64,000 nt of DNA from an uncultured Bacteroidia bacterium. GTDB taxonomy: Bacteria > Bacteroidota > Bacteroidia > NS11-12g > UBA955. The number at the start of each line of letters is the position of its first letter. Within the stretch, counting starts at the first letter, position 1. Made by a program: the position numbers and the translations under genes. Where the stretch lies: the NCBI GenBank assembly GCA_943789135.1, contig CALSSY010000003.1, forward strand, positions 1 to 64,000, given 5' to 3'. Positions 55,277-63,040 of this stretch are shown here, one piece after another. A model generated the notes under the pieces. It was not told where the DNA came from and did no database searches. It was given only the letters and a program-made list of their open reading frames with translations.

Positions 55277-55729
55277 ATGCGATGGGTAATCCAAAGGGTA
55301 CAGGAAGCAAATGTTAAGGTAAACAATGAGATAGTTGGAGAAATAAGGAATGGACTCCTTGTTTTGTGTGGAATTGAAGAGGGTGATGAATCGAACGATT
55401 CGGATTGGTTAATTAACAAAGTGCTAAAAATGCGGATTTTCTCAGACGAAAATGAAAAAATGAACTTGTCGGTTCATGATATTTCTGGTGAAATTCTGCT
55501 AGTAAGTCAATTCACTTTGCACGCACAAACAGCCAAAGGCAATAGGCCTTCATTCATTCGGGCGGCAAACCCCGAAAAGGCAAAACACCTTTACGAGTAT
55601 ACGCTTAATGCATTATCTCAACTTCATCCGAATAAAATTTCCAGCGGACAGTTTGGGAAGGACATGCAAATTTCATGCTTGTTAGACGGACCAGTAACGA
55701 TTATAATAGATAGTAAAAATCGCGAATAA
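55277..55729 (+). CDS. dtd: D-aminoacyl-tRNA deacylase
   Basis: 150 residues, standard DTD length, from MRWVIQRVQEANVKV. It hydrolyses D-aminoacyl-tRNAs, protecting translation. The active-site motifs are LLVSQFTLHAQTAKGNRPSF (SQxT type) and the C-terminal DGPVTIII (GP motif). It is convergent with panC, 5 bases apart. Confidence 0.96.
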   Translation: MRWVIQRVQEANVKVNNEIVGEIRNGLLVLCGIEEGDESNDSDWLINKVLKMRIFSDENEKMNLSVHDISGEILLVSQFTLHAQTAKGNRPSFIRAANPEKAKHLYEYTLNALSQLHPNKISSGQFGKDMQISCLLDGPVTIIIDSKNRE

Positions 55730-55734
55730 ACACA

Positions 55735-56538
55735 TCAATTGTAGAGTACGTTGTCTATAAGGCGAATGCCCTCCAAATAACCCGCAAAAACCCAAGCCTT
55801 AGTCATTAAGCCCGTATCCGTATTTAATGATATTTCAATATTAGTTAGGTATTCGGTTTCAATCTCGTACTGTTTTAAATATTCAATGGCCCAGTCATAA
55901 TCCGCAGTTGAATCCTTCATCTTGCTGATAACCTCAAATATTACCGCTGCTCGATTACGACCTTCTTCACTAAGCCGTAAATTCCTACTGCTCATTGCCA
56001 AGCCGTTTTTTTCGCGTTCAGTTGGTACCGTTACTATTTTAAGATTTGGGTGTTTTTCCGAAGCAAATTCTTGTATTACCAGACATTGTTGTAGGTCTTT
56101 TTGACCAAAATAGGCATTGTGAGGGTGTATCCATTCAAATAAGCGATCTACTACATTAACAACACCTTCAAAATGACCCGGTCTAAATGCGCCTTCTAAA
56201 CCTTCCGCCGATTTACCAGGAACTGCAGTAATAAACGTATCGTTTTCAGGATACACCTCGCTTGATGAAGGGAGAAATACCGCATCCACTCCCGCTTGAG
56301 ATAAAACTAAAATATCTTGTTCTAAGGTATTGGGATAGTTGATTAAATCTTCGGTGTTATTGAATTGCTTGGGATTTACAAAAATGCTAACAGCCACAAA
56401 ATCGTTGTTGTTGCGCGCTTCATGCACCAATTTCAGGTGACCGGCATGTAAAGCACCCATCGTAGGTACAAAACCCAGAGGACCTGTTAAGGATTCGCGA
56501 TACTCAGACCATTTTTTCTTGGTAAAAAACAATTTCAT
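55735..56538 (-). CDS. panC: Pantothenate synthetase
   Basis: 267 residues. It joins pantoate and beta-alanine with ATP to make pantothenate. PanC motifs are GFVPTMGALHAGHLKLV (HIGH-like), SIFVNPKQFN, GHFEGVVNVVDRLFE, AYFGQKDLQQ and the late MSSRNLRLS (KMSKS-like). It is divergent from the GT5 gene with about 110 bases between; panC next to this GT5 gene and DUF4270 is a common order in Bacteroidota. Confidence 0.96.
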   Translation of the reverse strand: MKLFFTKKKWSEYRESLTGPLGFVPTMGALHAGHLKLVHEARNNNDFVAVSIFVNPKQFNNTEDLINYPNTLEQDILVLSQAGVDAVFLPSSSEVYPENDTFITAVPGKSAEGLEGAFRPGHFEGVVNVVDRLFEWIHPHNAYFGQKDLQQCLVIQEFASEKHPNLKIVTVPTEREKNGLAMSSRNLRLSEEGRNRAAVIFEVISKMKDSTADYDWAIEYLKQYEIETEYLTNIEISLNTDTGLMTKAWVFAGYLEGIRLIDNVLYN

Positions 56539-56605
56539 AGCTCAAAAGCCTTGCAAATAAAGGAAGAACCGAAGGAATTGTTTTGAAAAGTCGGATTTTT
56601 TTCGT

Positions 56606-56613
56606 TAATTTTG
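56606..56613 (+). promoter_or_regulatory. -7 box for GT5 gene
   Basis: TAATTTTG, exact TAnnTTTG, 34 nt before the ATG; one of the few genes here with a clear leader. Confidence 0.5.
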
Positions 56614-56647
56614 TAAACTGTCCTTCTGAAGGAACACAACCAAGCTT

Positions 56648-57451
56648 ATGGAAGTAAAAAAGAAAAGAGTGTTGTTTGTTAGTTCTGAAATGTCTCCCTT
56701 TCTTGAGACTTCTCCACTCGCAACAATTACCCGCATGCTGCCCCAAGCATTGCAAGAGCAAGAAAATGAAATCCGTATCTTAGTCCCTCGTTTTGGTGTT
56801 ATCAATGAACGTCGAAATCGATTGCACGAAGTTGTGCGTTTATCAGGCATTAACATTTCCATTGATGACAACGATAACCCACTTGTAATTAAAGTGGCTT
56901 CTGTTCCTAACACCAAGATGCAAGTTTATTTCTTGGATAACGAGGATTTCTTTCATCGTAAAGCTGTATTCAATGACGACGATGGAAAGTTCTTCGATGA
57001 CAACGACGAACGTACCATCTTCTTTTGTAAAGGTGTTATGGAAACCGTTAAAAAACTTGGCTGGGCTCCCGATATCATTCACTGCCAAGGCTGGATGACC
57101 AGTTTAATTCCTCTATATCTAAAAACCATTTACAAAGACGAACCCGTTTTTTCAAATGCGAAAGTGGTTTACAGCGTTTACCACGAAACAAAGAACGATT
57201 CATTAGGTTCTGATTTCATGCGCAAAGCAAGCATGAACAGTATTGATGATGCTTGTTTAGAATGTTTCGGTAACGGTTCTGTTAATCAGATAAACATAGG
57301 CGCCGTAAAACATTCTGATGCCATTGTAACCGGTTGTGACAAAGCTCATAAATCCGTAGAAGATTTCTTAGACGGCAAATTGGTGATGCGCCACACGGAT
57401 GAAAATCTAGAAGAAGACTACGTTTCGTTATACGAAAAATTAATGTCTTAA
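56648..57451 (+). CDS. Glycogen/starch synthase N-terminal (GT5) single-domain protein
   Basis: 267 residues. It covers only the N-terminal Rossmann domain of glycogen synthases (KKRVLFVSSEMSPFLETSPL; GWAPDIIHCQGWMTSLIPLY; HSDAIVTGCDKAHKSV). The C-terminal GT-B half is absent, and the frame stops cleanly before DUF4270, so it is a family form and not a truncation. The KxGG-type ADP-glucose loop is changed to ETSPLATI, so synthase activity is doubtful. The conserved panC-GT5-DUF4270 neighbourhood hints at an envelope or regulatory role. Confidence 0.82.
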   Translation: MEVKKKRVLFVSSEMSPFLETSPLATITRMLPQALQEQENEIRILVPRFGVINERRNRLHEVVRLSGINISIDDNDNPLVIKVASVPNTKMQVYFLDNEDFFHRKAVFNDDDGKFFDDNDERTIFFCKGVMETVKKLGWAPDIIHCQGWMTSLIPLYLKTIYKDEPVFSNAKVVYSVYHETKNDSLGSDFMRKASMNSIDDACLECFGNGSVNQINIGAVKHSDAIVTGCDKAHKSVEDFLDGKLVMRHTDENLEEDYVSLYEKLMS

Positions 57452-57479
57452 TTCCATACAACACGTATATTCAATCCAC

Positions 57480-58805
57480 GTGAAGTCTACTTCTAAACTC
57501 CTGCTTTGCTTACTGATTGTGGGAATCGCCGTTTCTTGTCAAAAACGCGAAGGAAATATCATTTTACCCGGGCAGGCAAATAGCGGACAACTGAGTCTCA
57601 TAGTTAGAGACACCTTTGAACTCCGAACCCAAACAATCAAAGAAGATTCATTACCTGGAAACGGTCTGAGCTATTGTCTAATTGGAGCAATTAACGATCC
57701 CGTATTAGGGCCAAGTATGGCGAGCATGTATGCCGATGTTATTTTAATTGAACCCAACTCTAATTTCCCCAATACAACAATGCCTGATTCTGCTGTATTG
57801 TTCATACCCACTGTTGATGGTTTGAATCATTATGGCAACAGAAACTACCCACTTGAGTTAGGAATTTATCCTATAACGGAGTCCATAGATATCAGTAAAA
57901 CCTACTACCAAACTGATACAGTAGCTATTGATAGAAGTATTCAAACTACATACACCGGACCCCTGAACAACAGCTACAAAGACAGTATACCGTATCGCAA
58001 ATCAAAATTAAAAGCCTACAACGGACTTAGAGTAAAGCTATCAGATGAATTTGCCAATAAATTGATGTCTCTTCCTCAAGAAGCCTACGAAACCAATGAC
58101 GGTTTAGACAAGCATTTTAAGGGAATTGCGGTAATACCACAGAAAACACACCTAATAACCCCAGGTGAAGGTAATTTTACCGTTTTTGATGTTAACAACG
58201 TCTTGTCCCTAGATTACAGAGCTAAGATATTATTGTACTACGGAGACTCAAATACCTTTGTCTTTGGCTTCTCTGGTAGAAAACAAACCATCAATCATGG
58301 CAAAACAGGTCCTTACCCAGATAAAGTTACGGATCAATTGAATCAGATAGATTCTACGTTTGCTTTGACCTATTGCCAAGCCTTAAATGGTGTTAAAACA
58401 CGGATTCAAATACCACAATTATTTGATTTAGTTGCCGATAGAAATATTGCTATAAACAATGCCTATATCGAGTTCTCAATTGTCAACTACAATGAATATT
58501 TTTTCGCTGCTCCTCGTTTGAACCTTTTTCAACCAGCTAATAAAGATTCCAAACGTAACTTTCTTATCGAGGATGCCGCATCCTTGTCGAATTACGGAGG
58601 TGTTTACGACCCCAATACGGGCACCTACCGTTTTACCATTACACGACATTTGCAAAACATACTTAACAGTCAATATTTTAATGATATAGATCGCAATTGG
58701 GGCTTGTATTTAGCCGTCCCTAGCGACCAACCCGTAATAGGTGCAAGAAGTATAATTGATCATTCCAAGACAAAATTACACATCACCTATACCAAACTAA
58801 ATTAA
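57480..58805 (+). CDS. DUF4270 lipoprotein
   Basis: 441 residues from GTG, with a lipoprotein signal (SKLLLCLLIVGIAVSC, followed by QKREGNI). The body, beginning with GLSYCLIGAINDPVLGPSMA, is the DUF4270 family, widespread in Bacteroidota and of unknown function. It lies 28 bases after the GT5 gene and probably shares its transcript. DUF4270 proteins are predicted to be exported and anchored by the N-terminal lipid. Confidence 0.88.
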   Translation: MKSTSKLLLCLLIVGIAVSCQKREGNIILPGQANSGQLSLIVRDTFELRTQTIKEDSLPGNGLSYCLIGAINDPVLGPSMASMYADVILIEPNSNFPNTTMPDSAVLFIPTVDGLNHYGNRNYPLELGIYPITESIDISKTYYQTDTVAIDRSIQTTYTGPLNNSYKDSIPYRKSKLKAYNGLRVKLSDEFANKLMSLPQEAYETNDGLDKHFKGIAVIPQKTHLITPGEGNFTVFDVNNVLSLDYRAKILLYYGDSNTFVFGFSGRKQTINHGKTGPYPDKVTDQLNQIDSTFALTYCQALNGVKTRIQIPQLFDLVADRNIAINNAYIEFSIVNYNEYFFAAPRLNLFQPANKDSKRNFLIEDAASLSNYGGVYDPNTGTYRFTITRHLQNILNSQYFNDIDRNWGLYLAVPSDQPVIGARSIIDHSKTKLHITYTKLN

Positions 58806-58828
58806 TAATCATTCGTTTCGTTATATAG

Positions 58829-59686
58829 ATGAGCAATCGAAAACCCTATCAATTAGTAAGTCGAGAATGGAAATCTAACGACACCACCTTTAACGTCAAT
58901 GGCGTTGAAATTGGCAAGGAGTTAATGATGATTGCCGGCCCATGTGCCGTAGAAAACGAAGAGCAAATATTCACTATTAGCGAATTTTTATCCAAACAGA
59001 ATATCAAATTCATGCGTGGAGGTGCCTACAAACCTCGCACCAGCCCTTATTCATTTCAAGGACTTAAAACCGAAGGTTTGGTGATGATGCGCAAAGCGGC
59101 TGATGCCCATGGTCTCGCGGTTGTTTCGGAAATCATGAGTATCGACAAAGTTGATGAATTCAATGAATACGTTGATATCTTTCAAGTAGGAACGCGCAAC
59201 ATGCAAAACTATCCGCTGCTAAGGGCATTAAGTAAAAATAACAAGCCTGTTTTATTGAAGCGTGGCATGAGTAGCACTATAGAAGAATGGCTTTTGGCAG
59301 CGGAATATATTGTATCTGGGGGAAATGAAAAGGTAATATTGTGTGAACGAGGTATACGAACCTTTGAAAATGCCACACGAAATACGCTAGACCTTTCTGC
59401 TATCCCGTTAGTAAAGCAGTTGAGTCACTTGCCCGTTATAGTCGATCCAAGTCAAGGCACTGGAGTAAGAGAACTTGTTTGCCCAATGAGTGAAGCTGCC
59501 ATTGCAGCTGGCGCAGATGGGTTAATCGTAGAAGTTCACAATCAACCCACAGAAGCACTTAGCGATGGCGAACAAAGCATTTACCTTGATCAATTAGAGA
59601 AATTAATTGGCAAGCTTTCGCAAATTGCGGCCATCAATGAAAAACGCTTTGATTTTCAATCACCAAGCGTGAATATCCCCTCTTAA
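58829..59686 (+). CDS. aroF: 3-deoxy-7-phosphoheptulonate (DAHP) synthase, type I beta
   Basis: 285 residues. It condenses PEP and erythrose 4-phosphate, the first step of the shikimate pathway. Motifs are MMIAGPCAVENEEQI, FMRGGAYKPRTSPYSFQG, VGTRNMQNYPLL, KPVLLKRGMSST, VIVDPSQGTG and DGLIVEVH. The N-terminal extension is short and no chorismate-mutase domain is fused. It lies 23 bases after DUF4270, possibly by read-through. Confidence 0.92.
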   Translation: MSNRKPYQLVSREWKSNDTTFNVNGVEIGKELMMIAGPCAVENEEQIFTISEFLSKQNIKFMRGGAYKPRTSPYSFQGLKTEGLVMMRKAADAHGLAVVSEIMSIDKVDEFNEYVDIFQVGTRNMQNYPLLRALSKNNKPVLLKRGMSSTIEEWLLAAEYIVSGGNEKVILCERGIRTFENATRNTLDLSAIPLVKQLSHLPVIVDPSQGTGVRELVCPMSEAAIAAGADGLIVEVHNQPTEALSDGEQSIYLDQLEKLIGKLSQIAAINEKRFDFQSPSVNIPS

Positions 59687-59710
59687 TTTTTTTTTCAGCC
59701 CCACTGCTAT

Positions 59711-59718
59711 TATCTTCG
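59711..59718 (+). promoter_or_regulatory. -7-like box for NSS transporter genes
   Basis: TATCTTCG (TAnnTTyG), 10 nt before the ATG. Confidence 0.4.
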
Positions 59719-59728
59719 GGGACTGAGC

Positions 59729-61588
59729 ATGAGTAACGAAAAACAATCATGGGGCACCCGCGTCGGTTTGATACTAGCGATGGCGGGAAATGCCGTTGGC
59801 CTAGGTAACTTTCTTCGATTCCCCGTTCAAGCTGTCAATAATGGTGGCGGAACTTTCATCATTCCTTATTTAGTGTGTTTTTTCTTAATGGGTATTCCAT
59901 TGCTCTGGATAGAATGGTCCACAGGACGATTTGGAGGGCGTAATGGTAACCATTGTACTCCTTTTATACTCGATAACATGGGTAAAAAGCGACTTTGGAA
60001 ATACATTGGCGTATTTGGCATTTTTACCAATATTGCCGTTGCTGCTTACTATACCTATATCGAAAGCTGGACCCTTAGCTATGTTTTCCATTCCTTGAAA
60101 CAAAGCTTTAGCGGTTTAAATCAATTTGAGGTAGCCAACTTATTTGGAAGTTATGTTGACTTGAATACGAATACCATGGGCATACCATTCGAACCTGTGG
60201 TATTGTATATTTTCTGTTTGGCTATAAACGTGTATATCCTTTCTAAAGGATTGGAGGGAGGAGTTGAAAAAGTCGCTAAAATTGGCATGCCGCTGCTTAT
60301 CGCATTCGGCGTTTTTCTTGCCGTTCGTGGCCTTACACTTGGAAGTAACGGTGCTCCAGAAGGATGTACAGATTGTAACGCTTTCTTGGGATTAGACTTC
60401 TTATGGAAGCCCGACTTCAGCAACTTATGGGATGCTAAAGTTTGGTTAGCTGCAGCCGGTCAAATATTTTTCACATTATCGGTAGGAATGGGAACCATTC
60501 ATTGCTACGCTGCCTATGTGAAGCCCAAACAAGATGTAGCATTAAACGCTATGGCCGCAGGTTGGATGAACGGCTTCGTAGAAATTGTACTAGGTGCCTC
60601 TATCGTAATACCGATTGCGGTAGGTTATTTGGGATTAGATTGGGTAAAAGAAAATGCCTCATTCTCAATGGCATTCCAAACAATGCCTTATTTATTCGGT
60701 AAATGGGGAACCGCATTGGCAACGGCCGCTGGATTTATGTGGTTTGGTTTATTATTCTTTGCGGGAATAACCTCTTCCTTGGCAATGGGAACGCCTTGGA
60801 TGGGTTTTATGCAAGACGAATTTGGCTATAGCATTAAAAAATCGGCAATAACCTTCGGAATAGTTACCCTCATTATGGGTCTACCTACTGTGCTCTTTTT
60901 CCAAGAAGGTGTATTTGACCAATACGATTATTGGGCCGGAACCGTTGTTCTGGTTGTTTTTGCGCTCGCAGAAAGCATATTATTTGGCTGGATCTTTGGA
61001 ATTGATAAAGGCTGGGATGAAATCAATCAAGGCGCCGATATCACCCTACCCAAAATTTACAAGCCTATATTAAAGTATATCACACCTACAATGCTCCTCA
61101 TAATCTTTATCGGAAGCCTTGTACTTCCCAAAAATAACGATTGGGAAAAAGCATTTAAAGAGGAATGGGTTTTTGACGAAACCAACAGCATAATAGGTCA
61201 GATCAATAACAGCGATATTAAACAAAATCGCGATTGGTTTTCAACCGTATACGAATCACCCACAGATGGTATTGTGAAAGACGTAATTCCTGGTGAGGAA
61301 GGAATTTTACCTCTGATTGTTATAGGTGAATTGCCTAAAAGTCCTCTCATTTCTACGGATGAATTAAAACCAATTCCAACGATCAAACAAATAGAGTTGA
61401 ACAATACCGATGATATTATCAATGTAAAACCCGGTCAAACCATTCAAGCCGGGATGCCAATAGCGTCTGGTTGGCATATAAATCCTATATTTTATCGTGG
61501 ATTTGCACGACTAATGTTAATCGGACTGTTTGTTTATTTAGCACTCTTAGTGCGCATCGCTAACAAAAAAAGAAAATCAAACGTATGA
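59729..61588 (+). CDS. Sodium-dependent NSS-family amino-acid transporter
   Basis: 619 residues, longer than LeuT. The first helix has the sodium-site pattern WGTRVGLILAMAGNAVGLGN followed by FLRFPVQAVNNGGG. Eleven to twelve helices run to about residue 480. A soluble insert of about 110 residues (with PTDGIVKDVIPGEEG) precedes the last helix (YRGFARLMLIGLFVYLALLV). A 36-residue gene overlaps its stop and encodes the small subunit typical of methionine/alanine importers of the MetPS type. It probably imports a neutral amino acid with sodium. Confidence 0.92.
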   Translation: MSNEKQSWGTRVGLILAMAGNAVGLGNFLRFPVQAVNNGGGTFIIPYLVCFFLMGIPLLWIEWSTGRFGGRNGNHCTPFILDNMGKKRLWKYIGVFGIFTNIAVAAYYTYIESWTLSYVFHSLKQSFSGLNQFEVANLFGSYVDLNTNTMGIPFEPVVLYIFCLAINVYILSKGLEGGVEKVAKIGMPLLIAFGVFLAVRGLTLGSNGAPEGCTDCNAFLGLDFLWKPDFSNLWDAKVWLAAAGQIFFTLSVGMGTIHCYAAYVKPKQDVALNAMAAGWMNGFVEIVLGASIVIPIAVGYLGLDWVKENASFSMAFQTMPYLFGKWGTALATAAGFMWFGLLFFAGITSSLAMGTPWMGFMQDEFGYSIKKSAITFGIVTLIMGLPTVLFFQEGVFDQYDYWAGTVVLVVFALAESILFGWIFGIDKGWDEINQGADITLPKIYKPILKYITPTMLLIIFIGSLVLPKNNDWEKAFKEEWVFDETNSIIGQINNSDIKQNRDWFSTVYESPTDGIVKDVIPGEEGILPLIVIGELPKSPLISTDELKPIPTIKQIELNNTDDIINVKPGQTIQAGMPIASGWHINPIFYRGFARLMLIGLFVYLALLVRIANKKRKSNV

Positions 61589-61695
61589 GCACTAGTGCAT
61601 TAACAACCATGATACTAACTCAGCTGTTTGTTACAGCTGTAACAGGATATTTCTTCTATAAAGTTTTAAAAACACCCAATAAAAAAGAAGATTAA
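61585..61695 (+). CDS. Small subunit of NSS transporter (MetS-type), 36 residues
   Basis: A single-helix protein: MSTSALTTMI, then LTQLFVTAVTGYFFYKVL, then a basic tail TPNKKED. The ATG overlaps the transporter TGA (ATGA). Length, single helix, charged tail and position match the MetS-family small subunit of NSS transporters, where MetPS needs both parts for methionine and alanine uptake. A strong terminator follows. Confidence 0.85.
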   Translation: MSTSALTTMILTQLFVTAVTGYFFYKVLKTPNKKED

Positions 61696-61725
61696 CCATT
61701 AAAAACGATTTTTAGATACCCAAAA

Positions 61726-61763
61726 AAAAGAGGCTGTCCGAATGATATCAGGCAGCCTCTTTT
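61726..61763. terminator. Bidirectional Rho-independent terminator
   Basis: AAAAGAGGCTG / CAGCCTCTTTT, 11-bp perfect stem with A run before and T run after; it closes both the transporter operon (plus) and kbl (minus). Confidence 0.9.
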
Positions 61764-61780
61764 ATGAAATTCAGGTTTTA

Positions 61781-62978
61781 TTATTTAACGATACCCAATT
61801 CCTTACCAACTTTGGTAAATGCAGCTATTGCTTTATCAATATGTTCAGTGGTATGCGCTGCAGACAATTGAACACGGATCCGCGCTTGATCTTTAGGCAC
61901 TACAGGATAAAAGAATCCAATTACATAAATACCCTCTTCCAAAAGCTTATCTGCCATAATCTGGCTTAACTTGGCATCGTATAACATAATAGGAACTATA
62001 GCACTAGCGCCATCTTTGAAATCAAAACCTGCAGCTTTCATACCTGCCTTGAACTGATTTACGTTTTGTTCCAATCTATCCCGTAACTCTGTAGTTTCCG
62101 TGAGCATGTTTAACACTTCAATACTCGCTCCAACTATACTCGGTGCTAAGGAGTTCGAAAACAAATAAGGTCGAGAACGTTGACGTAAAATTTCAATGAT
62201 CTCCTTTTTTCCAGTTGTATATCCACCCATTGCCCCACCAAGAGCTTTGCCTAAAGTTCCGGTAACGATATCCACTTCACCATGCACACCGCAATACTCA
62301 GGAACACCCTTGCCACTCGCGCCAATAAATCCAGCAGCATGACATTCGTCCGTCATTACCAATGCATCGTATTGTTTTCCTAAGGCAACAATTTTATCCA
62401 ATTGTGCAACATAACCATCCATAGAAAACACACCATCTGTAACGATGATTTTGAATCTTGCCCCATCCGCATTGGCTTGCTTTAAGCTGAGCTTCCAAAT
62501 CGTCCATGTTGTTGTTCTCATAACGATATCGCTTTGCTTTACACAAACGCACTCCATCGATTATTGAGGCATGGTTCAAACTATCTGAGATAATTGCATC
62601 TTCAGCACCGAATAAAGGCTCAAATACACCACCATTCGCATCAAATGCGGCTGCATATAAAATGGTATCTTCTGTACCATAGAATTCAGCAATTTTCCGT
62701 TCTAACTCTTTATGAATATCTTGAGTACCACAAATAAATCGAACGCTACTCATTCCGTAACCATGGGTATCTATGGCGCGCTTTGCGGCATCAACAACGC
62801 GTGGATGACTACTTAATCCGAGATAGTTATTGGCACAAAAATTCAAAACCTTTTGACCGCCATCAAGGGTAATTTCGGCATCTTGCTCCGAAACAATTAT
62901 CCGTTCACGCTTCAGAAGTCCCGCTTCCTGAATTTGCTTCAGTTCGTTTTCCAAGTGTTGTTGTAAAGATCCGTACAT
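61781..62978 (-). pseudogene. kbl: Glycine C-acetyltransferase (2-amino-3-ketobutyrate CoA ligase), frameshifted
   Basis: A PLP enzyme that converts 2-amino-3-oxobutyrate and CoA to glycine and acetyl-CoA in threonine breakdown. Two frames cover the full length of about 398 residues. The N-terminal part has [16 protein letters not shown] and [16 protein letters not shown], the C-terminal part [17 protein letters not shown], the SxHK-like GTLGKALGGAMGGY and SNSLAPSIVGAS. One extra base at 62480-62483 (minus strand, AAAG before CAAGCC) breaks [20 protein letters not shown]. No sequence is missing, so the gene is probably intact in the living genome. Confidence 0.9.
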
Positions 62979-63002
62979 GCTTTCTTCTTTATTTTATGCT
63001 TA

Positions 63003-63010
63003 CAAAAATA
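63003..63010 (-). promoter_or_regulatory. -7 box for kbl
   Basis: TATTTTTG on the minus strand, exact TAnnTTTG, 24 nt before the ATG. Confidence 0.45.
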
Positions 63011-63040
63011 GCAAAGAAAGTGACGTAGTTCGGAAAAGCC

